Assembly (NCBI RefSeq): GCF_000733775.1
Contig: NZ_JPOE01000005.1
Span: forward strand, 1 to 64,000
Length of the DNA: 64,000 nucleotides
Source: Thiomonas sp. FB-Cd
GTDB lineage: Bacteria; Pseudomonadota; Gammaproteobacteria; Burkholderiales; Burkholderiaceae_C
Direction of reading: 5' to 3'
How positions within the stretch are numbered: the stretch's first letter is position 1; each line of letters opens with the position of its first letter. Below the pieces are notes generated by a model. That model searched no databases. It was not told where the DNA came from and saw nothing but the letters and a program-made list of their open reading frames with translations. This document shows positions 1-7,360 of the stretch, in pieces. A program made the position numbers and the translations under genes.

Positions 1-264
1 GGCGAGCGCAAGCTGACACTGCACTTGCTCTTGCTTTTGGCGCGCCAATTCACGGTTGACATTAGCCTGTTCAGCGAAAAATCCGCCGGGCCCCGGCGTC
101 AAGTAGGCAGATGAAATAGCAAACCAATTTGGTGACGTGCCACATGGATTTCCTTGAACTTGACGCGCCGCGCTTGTCTCATTGCGAGGGGATGACGCGC
201 AGGACGAAAGCCCCAATATGGCGCCTATCACGGCAAGGCTCAGCAGCAACCTCGCTCTTCCCAT
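1..264 (-). CDS. Putative lipoprotein, 3' part beyond window edge
   Basis: Open frame of 88 codons read on the minus strand, running off the left edge without a stop. It starts at an ATG preceded by a purine-rich GAGGGGG ribosome binding site. The N-terminus is a charged tip (MGRARLL), a hydrophobic stretch and a lipobox-like LSSC with the cysteine at about residue 22, so the product is predicted to be a lipid-anchored envelope protein. The visible mature part is rich in Q, A and S and contains two further cysteines; I recognise no domain. Small lipoproteins of this sort occur in conjugation and phage lysis modules, but nothing here proves either role. Confidence 0.6.
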   Translation of the reverse strand, partial: MGRARLLLSLAVIGAILGLSSCASSPRNETSAARQVQGNPCGTSPNWFAISSAYLTPGPGGFFAEQANVNRELARQKQEQVQCQLALA

Positions 265-717
265 TTTTTCCCCCTCTCACCTGATTCACAAAACCCATCA
301 TTCACATCAACCCGACGGCAACCGACTAGAGCCCTAACGCCGCGGAGATAGCAGTTCCGCAACGCCGTGCTAGGTTACCCGCGCGCCGAGCGCATGCAAA
401 GGAGCAACCGCGCCCGCCCACAGAAATGCGGTGCACATACGTGGCTCAACTCTCTTCCCTCTCAACAGCTCGTCGGCGCCGTCGCGCGCCCCTAATCGCC
501 CAGCTTAATAGCGGACGTGTAGCTCCTGCATCGTTGCTGCGTACACCGTGAGGCGCAACCAGCGGCACCCTCACCATCATACCGGCAGGCCATCAAACAC
601 ACCCGGCCTGCTGACACCAAAGGTCCTCACCTCGATGGGCCCGCCGGCGGACGGTCTGCGTCCACCTGACCGCCTGTCGGTCGGCATCCTCCAGCGGGCG
701 CATACCCACCAGGCTCG
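265..717. other. Intergenic, no gene supported
   Basis: About 450 bp between the lipoprotein start and the metallophosphoesterase stop. A short plus-strand open frame from 548 is proline/histidine rich, has no convincing ribosome binding site and looks like chance. I see no RNA gene or strong repeat. The promoter of the lipoprotein gene presumably lies in the first part. Confidence 0.4.
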
Positions 718-1509
718 TTACACATCAATCAAGCACACCCACTGAAACTCCGGGTTCTCAAATTCGAGCTGCAGCACGCTGTCAACCCTGCTGCGATTGC
801 GCGGATAGCCACGCGGGTTGGCTACGACACGACAGTTGCCAACCTTGTAGTCAAAGCTATCGTGCACGTGCCCGTGTAACCAGAGGTCGGCCTTGCACAC
901 GATGTCGTCGAGTTCGCTGACGAAGCCCGCGTTCAAAGGGTCGCCCAGGTAGCGTGGATGCACGGACTGCGCGCTCGGACCGTGGTGGGTGACAACCACG
1001 GTCTTGCCGTCGAATGGAAGGGCAAGCTGCTCTTCCAGCCATCGTCGCGACTGCTCGTGGTCCTGCAGCGCCATCTCGGGCGTGAAAGCCTCGGCACCGA
1101 CACGAATCGCAGAGTGGTCGCGGAGCCGGGAGCCGGCCACGTCCATCAGCTGACGCTGGGTACGGTTTGCGCGCAACCGGTAGTCGGTCCACAAGGTCGT
1201 TCCGAGAAAGCGCACGCCACCAAATTCCCAAGCACCGTTGTCCAGCACCGTGACTGAGGTGCCGCGCGCAGCGCGCTGGAGCTGCCCTCGCATCGTGGGC
1301 CAGTCCGTGCCGTAGTACTCGTGATTGCCAGGCACGTAGATGACGGGGACTGGCCAGTGCGCAAACAACTTCAGGCCCAGCAGGTCATTGGCAATGTCTC
1401 CGGCGAGCACGAGCACGTCCGCGCCGTAGGCGGGGCGAATGAGAGTCTCGCCAGGAAATTGGCGAGCGATGAATTCGAGATGGAGGTCGGAAGCGAGCTG
1501 GACTTTCAT
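718..1509 (-). CDS. Calcineurin-like metallophosphoesterase
   Basis: 263-residue phosphoesterase. The family's metal-binding motifs appear in order: D-x-H near the N-terminus (SDLHLEF), GDIAND, GNHEYYG, HHGPS and a C-terminal GHVHDSFDY. The protein is therefore expected to be a two-metal phosphoesterase; the substrate (nucleotide, nucleic acid end or phosphoprotein) cannot be read from the sequence. I chose the ATG that gives MKVQLASDLH. The open frame continues upstream to 1929, but that extension is arginine/alanine-rich and lies outside the fold. Two GTAAC boxes lie 10-21 bp upstream of the start and may be a regulatory site. It stands alone, with no partner in the same direction nearby. 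Confidence 0.8.
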   Translation of the reverse strand: MKVQLASDLHLEFIARQFPGETLIRPAYGADVLVLAGDIANDLLGLKLFAHWPVPVIYVPGNHEYYGTDWPTMRGQLQRAARGTSVTVLDNGAWEFGGVRFLGTTLWTDYRLRANRTQRQLMDVAGSRLRDHSAIRVGAEAFTPEMALQDHEQSRRWLEEQLALPFDGKTVVVTHHGPSAQSVHPRYLGDPLNAGFVSELDDIVCKADLWLHGHVHDSFDYKVGNCRVVANPRGYPRNRSRVDSVLQLEFENPEFQWVCLIDV

Positions 1510-1518
1510 GGTTTTCTT

Positions 1519-1530
1519 GTAACGCGTAAC
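1519..1530. promoter_or_regulatory. Two GTAAC boxes upstream of the phosphoesterase
   Basis: GTAAC at 1519-1523 and again at 1526-1530, a 7-bp pitch, 10-21 bp upstream of the metallophosphoesterase start codon. The same box occurs in the two large mirror arrays of this element, which suggests but does not prove a shared DNA-binding protein. Confidence 0.3.
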
Positions 1531-2544
1531 CACGCGACACGGTGCACCGTGGACAGAGTGATAGCACAGAGCATCACCAAGTGACACATGTGCCGGTGGC
1601 ACTGCTGGAATGAGTGATGAGACACCTGTGGGCACCCTCGCCATCGACGAGTACGCCATCCAAGTACTCCAGGCCCGACGGCTCCTCACGATTGCTCTCG
1701 ATAGAAGTAGCTGGCGGACGGCTCGGCGTCCAGCCGAGTCCCTGGGCGGCGCATCTGCGGCGTGCAGGGGTCCCAGTGCTCTCGATGGCGGGCCAACGAA
1801 GGCAGAGTTGCCGCGACCGGGCACGGCAAGGCGGTGCGAACCGCCGCCGGCCCAGCGCAGCCCCCTCGAAGGAACGAGCGAGCGCCGCCAGGCGCGCGGC
1901 TGCAAGCAGCTCGGGCCCCGGGCTTTCAATGACCGAACCCAGGGGAGTCATTCGGCTGGGGCGGGAGCACGATTTTCAACGTTGAAAGTCTCCGCCCCAG
2001 GAGGCACCATCGACGGCACGGCTGCTTGAAAGACCGGGCCAGCTGCGAGGAGACGGCTGCTGGCAGGACAGTTGGTGCCGACGTCGAAAGAACAGTGGCC
2101 TTGCAAGTAGACCTGGGACGGCGGCGGTTCGCACCGGCGCAGCCGTGCGGAACGAACGCAAGGCCTTGAAGAACGTCGCGACGAAGGCGTGAGCGACGCG
2201 CGCCCAAAGCGCGCGAGGCTGCATGCGGGGGAAGAACACATTGCCCAATTCCCGCAGGTGGCCGTGCGTGAAGACCTCGACCAGACGAACGTCGGCATGG
2301 CAGCAGCGTGGTGCGCAGGACATTGGCCCCTGGTGGCGCGGTCATCGCTACACATTGGAAGCCGCCGCTGCCAGCAAGCACAGAACGTGGACAGCGGCCC
2401 CGAAAACGACACCGAGGAGCCTATGCCCAATGCCAGCATCAACGAAGACCCGCCCGCACCAAGCACGTGACACCGCTACCGGCACCACTGTGCCTCCGGC
2501 GCCATGCACCACGGGCACCACCGCGGGTGCCACTGCGAGCACGC

Positions 2545-2621
2545 GTAACGGCGTAACTGCTGTAACGCGTACCTGTGCCCCACTGCAGCCAATAGCACCC
2601 GTTACGGCGTTACAGAGTTAC
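2545..2621. repeat. Mirror array A of GTAAC/GTTAC boxes
   Basis: Direct GTAAC boxes start at 2545, 2553 and 2562 (pitch 8 and 9), with a degenerate GTACC at 2569. They face three inverted boxes GTTAC at 2601, 2609 and 2617 (pitch exactly 8). The array ends about 50 bp before the start of the wHTH replication-relaxation-like gene. A closely related array lies at 15085-15142. The regular sub-helical pitch and mirror symmetry suggest a cooperative binding site, either an operator or part of an origin. Confidence 0.6.
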
Positions 2622-2669
2622 GCGCAATCTGCAACTAAGTCCCCACCGCCACGCGGCGCAACCGAGCGA

Positions 2670-3722
2670 ATGTCCAGCCTCGCGCTCCGTGACGCCATTT
2701 ACGAGAGGTCCCTGTTGCTCGCAGACCGATTTCGCGTCATCAGGACCATCGACATTGCCGCCGCCTGCTTTCCCGAGCGCACCTTCAAAGCGGCACTGAC
2801 TGCGGCGCAGCGCGCCGTGCGCGGCCTCGTCAAAGCGGACCTGTTACGCCGGTACCGGACCGACCGCTTTCAAACGGTCTACGGCTTGACACAGCGCGGT
2901 GTCGATTGGCTCGCGGACCATGGCCACGATGCCGCGTCATCTGTTCGCCGGGTCAGCGACATGACGAACCCCGAGCATCGGCTTTGGGCCCAGTTTCTCG
3001 TCATCTGCGCGTGGGCACGAGGCCTTGACGCCGTCACCGAGGCTGAACTGCTGCAGCGTCTCAACGCCACGGCCAGGCCGGGTTCAACGAAGAGCGCCCA
3101 GGCAGCCACAACGCAGGGCTACATCACGGTTGACGTGCATCGCCATGGCGCAGCGGTGCGCAAGCACCTCCGCCCGGACGCAATCGCGTACGAAGACCGC
3201 GGCGGCGGAGCCGCTTGGTTCGAAGTGGACCGAAGCAAGAGAGGGAGCGACCGCCAGGCTGACCTTGCTGCGCTCATTGGTGCCATTGGCAGCAAGCTCG
3301 CTGATGGCAAGGTGCTTCGGCGCGTTGTTGTCATGTGCAAATCAGAGCGCATCGAGCGTGATGCGTTGCGCATCATCGAACAACTCGCCGCGGAGGCTAA
3401 CGAGAAGGTCCTCATGGAGGGCCGGCAGCACATCAGAAGGTACGACGATGGCGTGTACGAAATCTGGACCGCTGTGCCGTTCAAGCGGGCCGATGGCCGC
3501 ACGGCTCTTGTGGATGAGCGCATCGGGCACGTCATCGTGCAGATGCTGCCGACGTGGCTGCCCAAGGTACGCATCGACGCGAGCAACAAGTGGAGCACGG
3601 ACGGCTGGTTTGAAGACAACTACTTGCCGTACAAGCGGCCGCCAACAACGGGGCGATGGGAGGCCCCAGTGTCGCCACTGTGGTCAGTCAACGAGTCAGC
3701 GGTCGAAGGCGCCGATGGATGA
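2670..3722 (+). CDS. wHTH protein, replication-relaxation-like
   Basis: 350-residue protein. The N-terminal 80 residues look like a winged helix: a helix-turn-helix beginning at the IDIAAACFP segment, a basic recognition stretch (LVKADLLRRYRTDR) and a wing (VYGLTQRG). The remainder has a compact α/β part with conserved-looking acidic and basic residues (PDAIAYEDR, WFEVDRSKRG) like those in the replication-relaxation family found on plasmids and integrative elements. The expected role is DNA binding in replication or mobilization of the element. I start at the ATG giving MSSLALRD, because the upstream frame is low complexity and crosses the GTAAC array. It is followed 57 bp later by the SSB-like gene, with which it may form an operon. 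Confidence 0.6.
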   Translation: MSSLALRDAIYERSLLLADRFRVIRTIDIAAACFPERTFKAALTAAQRAVRGLVKADLLRRYRTDRFQTVYGLTQRGVDWLADHGHDAASSVRRVSDMTNPEHRLWAQFLVICAWARGLDAVTEAELLQRLNATARPGSTKSAQAATTQGYITVDVHRHGAAVRKHLRPDAIAYEDRGGGAAWFEVDRSKRGSDRQADLAALIGAIGSKLADGKVLRRVVVMCKSERIERDALRIIEQLAAEANEKVLMEGRQHIRRYDDGVYEIWTAVPFKRADGRTALVDERIGHVIVQMLPTWLPKVRIDASNKWSTDGWFEDNYLPYKRPPTTGRWEAPVSPLWSVNESAVEGADG

Positions 3723-3779
3723 TGGTTGCTACACGAAGTGGCGGCAACCATGCCGTCGTCATTCGAATGAGGACAAGAC

Positions 3780-4109
3780 ATGCAGGTATTTGGAAATTTG
3801 GCGACCGAGCCAGTTCGAAAGGAATCGAAATCGACAGGGAAGGCCTATTGGGAGTACCGGCTTTGTGAGAGCCAGCGCGGGGTCGATACCGAGCCCACTT
3901 GGTACACCGTACGGGTCATGAAGGACGCCGACCCAGGGCTCGCCAAAGGTGATTTCATCAAAGTCACAGGCAAGCTCAAGACTGACTTCTATTTATCGCG
4001 TGAAGGCAAACCGACGGGAACCCTGTTGATTTTGGCGTTTGAAGCCACGAAGCTGGCGCGCCGGGCGGCCGTCGAGGAGACTGCGGACGGTGAGGGGACG
4101 GAGGGGTAA
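3780..4109 (+). CDS. Single-stranded DNA-binding protein (SSB-like)
   Basis: 109-residue OB-fold protein. The N-terminus (MQVFGNLATEPVRK) and the following strands (AYWEYRLCES, TWYTVRVM, GDFIKVTGKL) match the β-barrel pattern of SSB proteins. Elements often carry such a short SSB to cover single-stranded DNA during replication or transfer. The C-terminus is acidic (EETADGEGTEG) but lacks the canonical DDDIPF-type tip, so interaction with host repair proteins may differ. The start is backed by an AGGA site 7 bp upstream. A hairpin terminator follows directly. Confidence 0.8.
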   Translation: MQVFGNLATEPVRKESKSTGKAYWEYRLCESQRGVDTEPTWYTVRVMKDADPGLAKGDFIKVTGKLKTDFYLSREGKPTGTLLILAFEATKLARRAAVEETADGEGTEG

Positions 4110-4132
4110 CGAACGCCGCTTTTTGAGATTGT

Positions 4133-4154
4133 GAGCCACCCTGCGGGGTGGCTC
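4133..4154 (+). terminator. Rho-independent terminator of the SSB-like gene
   Basis: A 9-bp stem (GAGCCACCC / GGGTGGCTC) around a TGCG loop, followed by AATTTCTTCC. It lies 23 bp after the SSB stop and between convergent genes, so it may also act on the AbiEi transcript. Confidence 0.7.
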
Positions 4155-4186
4155 AATTTCTTCCTGCCGCGTCAACGTGGTCATCA

Positions 4187-4996
4187 TCATTGCGCTCCCA
4201 GTTTCACGTTGTCGAGGACGAGCCAGGGGTGGATGGCGGCAGTGCGGGGTAGGTGCATCGACGCATGGGTCTGCAATGCGGTTATCGCGGCACGCGCGGG
4301 CAGTACCTTCCGCACCTCAGCCGCCAGCCGTTCCAAGCCCACGACCTCGAGAACATACCCCAGACGCTGTTTGAGCGCGACCTGCTGCTCTGCGGCCAAG
4401 GCTGTGCGCATCCCCGCAATCGTGAGTACAGGCTTCATCTCGGCAATGACTTCAGCTGCGCGGCGAATGCCGCCGATGCGTGTGTTGAAAGCGATGAGGT
4501 TGAGCGCTGTGGCCTCAGGAGTACTCACTGCCAAAAGGGCCGGAAGACCGGGCAACTCGGTCAATGGCGTCGACGCTGCGTGATGCTTGACATAGAAGTC
4601 CAGGTGGATACGGCCAACGTCGATGGGCCGAACGGCAAAGTCCGCGATGACCTGCGTGGCCTGGAGGGCCTGCTGCGTGGCTCCATGCAGGGCTGCGGCC
4701 GACAGCAAGCCGACGTAATAGCGCGTGTCGCGAAGCCGCAGATACGCATCAAGCCAGGCGGCCACGGGTGGCGCTCCTCGTGGCTGATGCTCAGGGGGTA
4801 CGATGAGCACGCTGGATGGGCGACCTGGCAAGCGCACCACGCGAGGTGCGAGGCGTTCGAGTTGGCGGCGGGCGGCGAGGTAGGTCAAACGACAGCTCAA
4901 CGTGACCTCTTCGACCGTGGTGACTAGGCGTCCTTGGGCTTGCAGCCGGTCGAGCTGGCGGGCGACGACACCATGCTCTTTGGATTCGGTTGACAT
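4187..4996 (-). CDS. AbiEi-family antitoxin/regulator, orphan
   Basis: 269 residues with the architecture of AbiEi antitoxins of type IV toxin-antitoxin systems. The N-terminal winged helix spans roughly residues 10-60 (a VEEVTLSCRLTYLAARRQLERL-like helical core), followed by the AbiEi domain beginning around the RDTRYYVGLLSAAALHG segment, with a basic strand VGRIHLDFYVKHH. AbiEi normally represses its own promoter and counters the nucleotidyltransferase toxin AbiEii encoded just downstream. Here no AbiEii follows: the next gene leftward is the convergent SSB gene. The protein is therefore an orphan, either a stand-alone regulator or an anti-toxin decoy. A palindrome at 5029-5045 upstream of its start is a plausible autoregulatory site. 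Confidence 0.75.
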   Translation of the reverse strand: MSTESKEHGVVARQLDRLQAQGRLVTTVEEVTLSCRLTYLAARRQLERLAPRVVRLPGRPSSVLIVPPEHQPRGAPPVAAWLDAYLRLRDTRYYVGLLSAAALHGATQQALQATQVIADFAVRPIDVGRIHLDFYVKHHAASTPLTELPGLPALLAVSTPEATALNLIAFNTRIGGIRRAAEVIAEMKPVLTIAGMRTALAAEQQVALKQRLGYVLEVVGLERLAAEVRKVLPARAAITALQTHASMHLPRTAAIHPWLVLDNVKLGAQ

Positions 4997-5028
4997 CCAG
5001 ATTTGTGGTGGACTTATGTCTGCAAAAT

Positions 5029-5045
5029 GTACCGATAAACGGTAC
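5029..5045 (-). promoter_or_regulatory. Palindromic operator candidate upstream of abiEi
   Basis: GTACCG-ATAAA-CGGTAC, a perfect 6-bp inverted repeat with an AT-rich spacer, 33 bp upstream of the AbiEi start. AbiEi proteins are known to bind inverted repeats in their own promoters. A match to this family's operator is inferred from position and symmetry only. Confidence 0.5.
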
Positions 5046-5257
5046 TCATTGCAAACAGTCCGATGCGCGCCCGCGCGTCATCTGTTGGTGTCATAGCGCC
5101 CGAACGCGCCCATAAAACCGGCCGCAGCGGAAGTTTGCCATGACTTGGCGGTCGCCCGCAACACAACGTCGGACCCTAGGGTACTTCGCCATCGGGCAGG
5201 CATTCATCATGCGATGAAGCAGCAATTGGAAAGGGGAGCTGAACCTTGCAAAATGGG

Positions 5258-5284
5258 GCGACCCCACCTCATCGGCGGGGTCGC
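5258..5284 (-). terminator. Terminator of the XRE-type gene
   Basis: Read on the minus strand, an 11-bp stem (GCGACCCCGCC / GGTGGGGTCGC) with a GATGA loop, followed by CCCATTTTG, 12 bp after the regulator's stop codon. Confidence 0.65.
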
Positions 5285-5295
5285 TGCAATCAATA

Positions 5296-5925
5296 TCAAA
5301 CCTGGTGTCGACACTTCTTCGGCGCCGCATCTTCGCTCGCTTTCTGCGCGCGCATAGCCGCCATCTGACTGACAACATCCTCTGCATTCAGCTCATCTGC
5401 GAGCAATTTCCTGCCGGTGGCCTGCTCGTACATCTTGACCACGCAGTACTTCGACTGCGCTGACGCGGACCGCAGCTGAGCTGTAAGCAGCCCGGACCAC
5501 TGAGGGTCATTGGCGATGTACTGCATCGCGGGCTCCAGCATCCTGGCGCCGAACCGGCCCATTTCAAAAAAATCGTCCGGCTTCAGCCGCCCCGCCATCA
5601 TCAAAACTGTCAGCCGCGGCACGCGTAAATAGACCGCGCAGGCTCCGGCAAAGTCGTCAGAAATCTGGTCAACCTTGCGCAACCCGGACATCAATAAATT
5701 GATATAGGGGTAGCTGTAGCCGAGCTTTTCGGCCAGTTGCGAAATCGACTGACCGCGCTCTGCGGCACACCGCACCAGCGCTGCCATCAGCACACCACCA
5801 GGGCGCTTGAGCTGCTTCTCGTCAACTGTGCCGCTCCATGCGTCGCTGAAACGCGGTGTCTCACTGGTCACCTCACCTTGAGGGTCCGTGCCAACCGTCA
5901 CTTTTTTGCTCGCTATTTTTGCCAT
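5296..5925 (-). CDS. XRE-like helix-turn-helix regulator
   Basis: 209-residue protein. After a basic 40-residue leader it has a helix-turn-helix of the XRE type (helices around GQSISQLAEKLGYSYPYINLLMSGLRK). An α-helical part follows that includes VPRLTVLMMAGRLKPDDFF and a long C-terminal helical tail ending in a basic stretch. I chose the ATG giving MAKIASKK because AGGAG and GAGG lie just upstream; the frame runs further but that extension crosses the promoter region. It is divergent from the alpA-repA-repC operon across 243 bp, so it is the natural candidate for the repressor of the element's replication genes. Confidence 0.7.
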   Translation of the reverse strand: MAKIASKKVTVGTDPQGEVTSETPRFSDAWSGTVDEKQLKRPGGVLMAALVRCAAERGQSISQLAEKLGYSYPYINLLMSGLRKVDQISDDFAGACAVYLRVPRLTVLMMAGRLKPDDFFEMGRFGARMLEPAMQYIANDPQWSGLLTAQLRSASAQSKYCVVKMYEQATGRKLLADELNAEDVVSQMAAMRAQKASEDAAPKKCRHQV

Positions 5926-6168
5926 TTCCTCGTCTCTCCTATGTCCTGGTTGCTCATCTCCGCTTGAGGGCGGCCCGTATTCCTCCTTCGTGTAGGAAGC
6001 GGCGCTCCATAGACGTTCCCGGTAGCGGATTGCAGGGGATAGGGTTGCGAGTGAATAAACGGGGTGCCTACACATGCCAGCTGAAGCCGAAGAGCGGTCT
6101 CAGCCGGCAGGAGCGGTCGGGGTCGGTCGACGTGTATGCCACTAAACGACCGGCCTGGGAAGCACGAA

Positions 6169-6378
6169 ATGGAAGTACAAAAGTTGTTGGACTTGGCTGA
6201 ACTGGCTGAGGTGCTGGGAAGGAGTCCAGAAACCATCAAGAAGGATTTGAAGCGGAACCCCCTGGCGGTACCGCCGCGACTGCAACTGCCGGGCACGCGA
6301 CTGCTGAGGTGGCGCGCCCGCGACGTTGGCGCATGGCTTGGGCAATACGTGCAAGCCGTGGGAGGTCGCCATGATTGA
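6169..6378 (+). CDS. AlpA-like/excisionase-type HTH protein
   Basis: 69-residue DNA-binding protein. The core LLDLAELAEVLGRSPETIKKDLKRNP is the helix-turn-helix of the MerR/AlpA/excisionase group, and it ends with a W-R-A-R-D-V-x-A-W-L motif typical of that fold. I start at the internal ATG (MEVQKLLD) behind GGGAAG. The stop codon lies 8 bp inside the repA gene, so it is translationally coupled to it. It probably regulates the rep operon or integrase-mediated excision. Confidence 0.65.
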   Translation: MEVQKLLDLAELAEVLGRSPETIKKDLKRNPLAVPPRLQLPGTRLLRWRARDVGAWLGQYVQAVGGRHD

Positions 6379-7360
6379 GGCTGTCACTCCCCACACGGCG
6401 CAACCGGCATTCTCGGAATCCCTCGATGTGCGTGCGCTGCTCTCGACACCGCCGGCACCGCTCGACCACGTCCTTCCTGGTCTGCTGGCTGGTACCGTGG
6501 GCATGCTTGCGGGGCCCGGCGGGTCTGGCAAGACGATGCTTGAGCTGCAGCTTGCCATCGCCCTGGCGACCGGCACTCCGCCCTGCGCCGGTCTGTTCTC
6601 TGGGTTGATGCCGGCCAGCAAACCAGCCTCGGTGGTTCTCATTGCAGCTGAGGAGTCGAAGGAGGTACTGGCGCACCGCCTGCACGCCATCGCCGACACC
6701 CTCTTCGCGCGGCGAGAGCAGTTCGGCATCATCCTGCGGTTCGAGGAGTTTCTCGAGCGGCTACAGAAGAACCTGCGTCTGTACGCTGGGGGAACGCAGC
6801 CCTATGCCCTGCTCAACGCTGACAAGAGTCGCACCAGCGCGCTCAAGGACCTGGTCCGGGCCTGCGAGGGCGCTCGCCTGGTGTTTATCGACCCCGTGCG
6901 CCAGTTTCACGACTGCGACGAGAACGACTCGTCTGCGATGAACAAGGTGGTGCTGGCTTTGCGAGACCTTGCCGGGAATGTTGGCGCGGCGGTGGTCTTT
7001 GCCCACCACGCGAGCAAGGCGGCGACCTTTTCGGGGCAAGGCGATGCGGCGGGTGCCGCACGTGGCTCCTCTGCCTTGACCGACGGCGTACGGTGGCAGC
7101 TCAACCTCAGCCGGCTGTCGCGGGAACAAGCTCAGCGTGCGGGCGTGTCTGAGGACGTGCGCGGCCAGTTCCTGTTACTCGACGTCGCCAAGGCGAACTA
7201 CATGCCCGCTCAGCCGACCGCACGTTTGCAGCGCCTGGCTGGTGGTGTCCTGGCGGTCATGGAGGGCACTGGCGGTGCGTTGACCCCGATTCGCTCCAAG
7301 ACGCCCGGTGACGCTGCGCTCCGGGCGCGACAGCTCAAGCTTGCGGGGGTGCCCGCATGA
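6371..7360 (+). CDS. RepA-like hexameric helicase (IncQ type, RecA fold)
   Basis: 329 residues with a RecA/RepA-type ATPase core. The Walker A is GPGGSGKT at residues 48-55, the Walker B region is LVFIDPVRQFHD, and a downstream VVFAHHASK segment matches the family's motif H3/H4 region. IncQ RepA is the replicative helicase that unwinds the origin in 5'-3' direction. GGAGG lies 5 bp before the start. It overlaps the AlpA-like gene by 8 bp upstream and repC by 4 bp downstream (ATGA), forming one operon. No RepB primase is next to it, so priming would need another source. Confidence 0.8.
   Translation: MIEAVTPHTAQPAFSESLDVRALLSTPPAPLDHVLPGLLAGTVGMLAGPGGSGKTMLELQLAIALATGTPPCAGLFSGLMPASKPASVVLIAAEESKEVLAHRLHAIADTLFARREQFGIILRFEEFLERLQKNLRLYAGGTQPYALLNADKSRTSALKDLVRACEGARLVFIDPVRQFHDCDENDSSAMNKVVLALRDLAGNVGAAVVFAHHASKAATFSGQGDAAGAARGSSALTDGVRWQLNLSRLSREQAQRAGVSEDVRGQFLLLDVAKANYMPAQPTARLQRLAGGVLAVMEGTGGALTPIRSKTPGDAALRARQLKLAGVPA

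Larger units (their letters stand above)
1510..2669. other. Long non-coding or undeciphered stretch
   Basis: About 1.1 kb of GC-rich DNA with overlapping open frames on both strands, none with credible composition or a good ribosome binding site. It contains a 17-bp inverted pair (1833-1849 and 2119-2135), the short palindrome TTTCAACGTTGAAA at about 1973-1986, and the GTAAC/GTTAC array at 2545-2621. It may be a degraded gene region or a regulatory/origin region of the element. The plus-strand frame that opens into the wHTH gene could be extended to 2223, but the extension is low-complexity T/A/P and I do not annotate it. Confidence 0.4.

Noticed and set aside
1510..1929. N-terminal extension of the metallophosphoesterase
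   Set aside because: The 140 extra residues are Arg/Ala/Pro-rich and outside the fold. The conserved start MKVQLASDLH fits the family.
4133..4154. GGGGTGGCT match to the tRNA-His 3' end as left attachment site
   Set aside because: Only 9 bp match, and they are part of a terminator stem.
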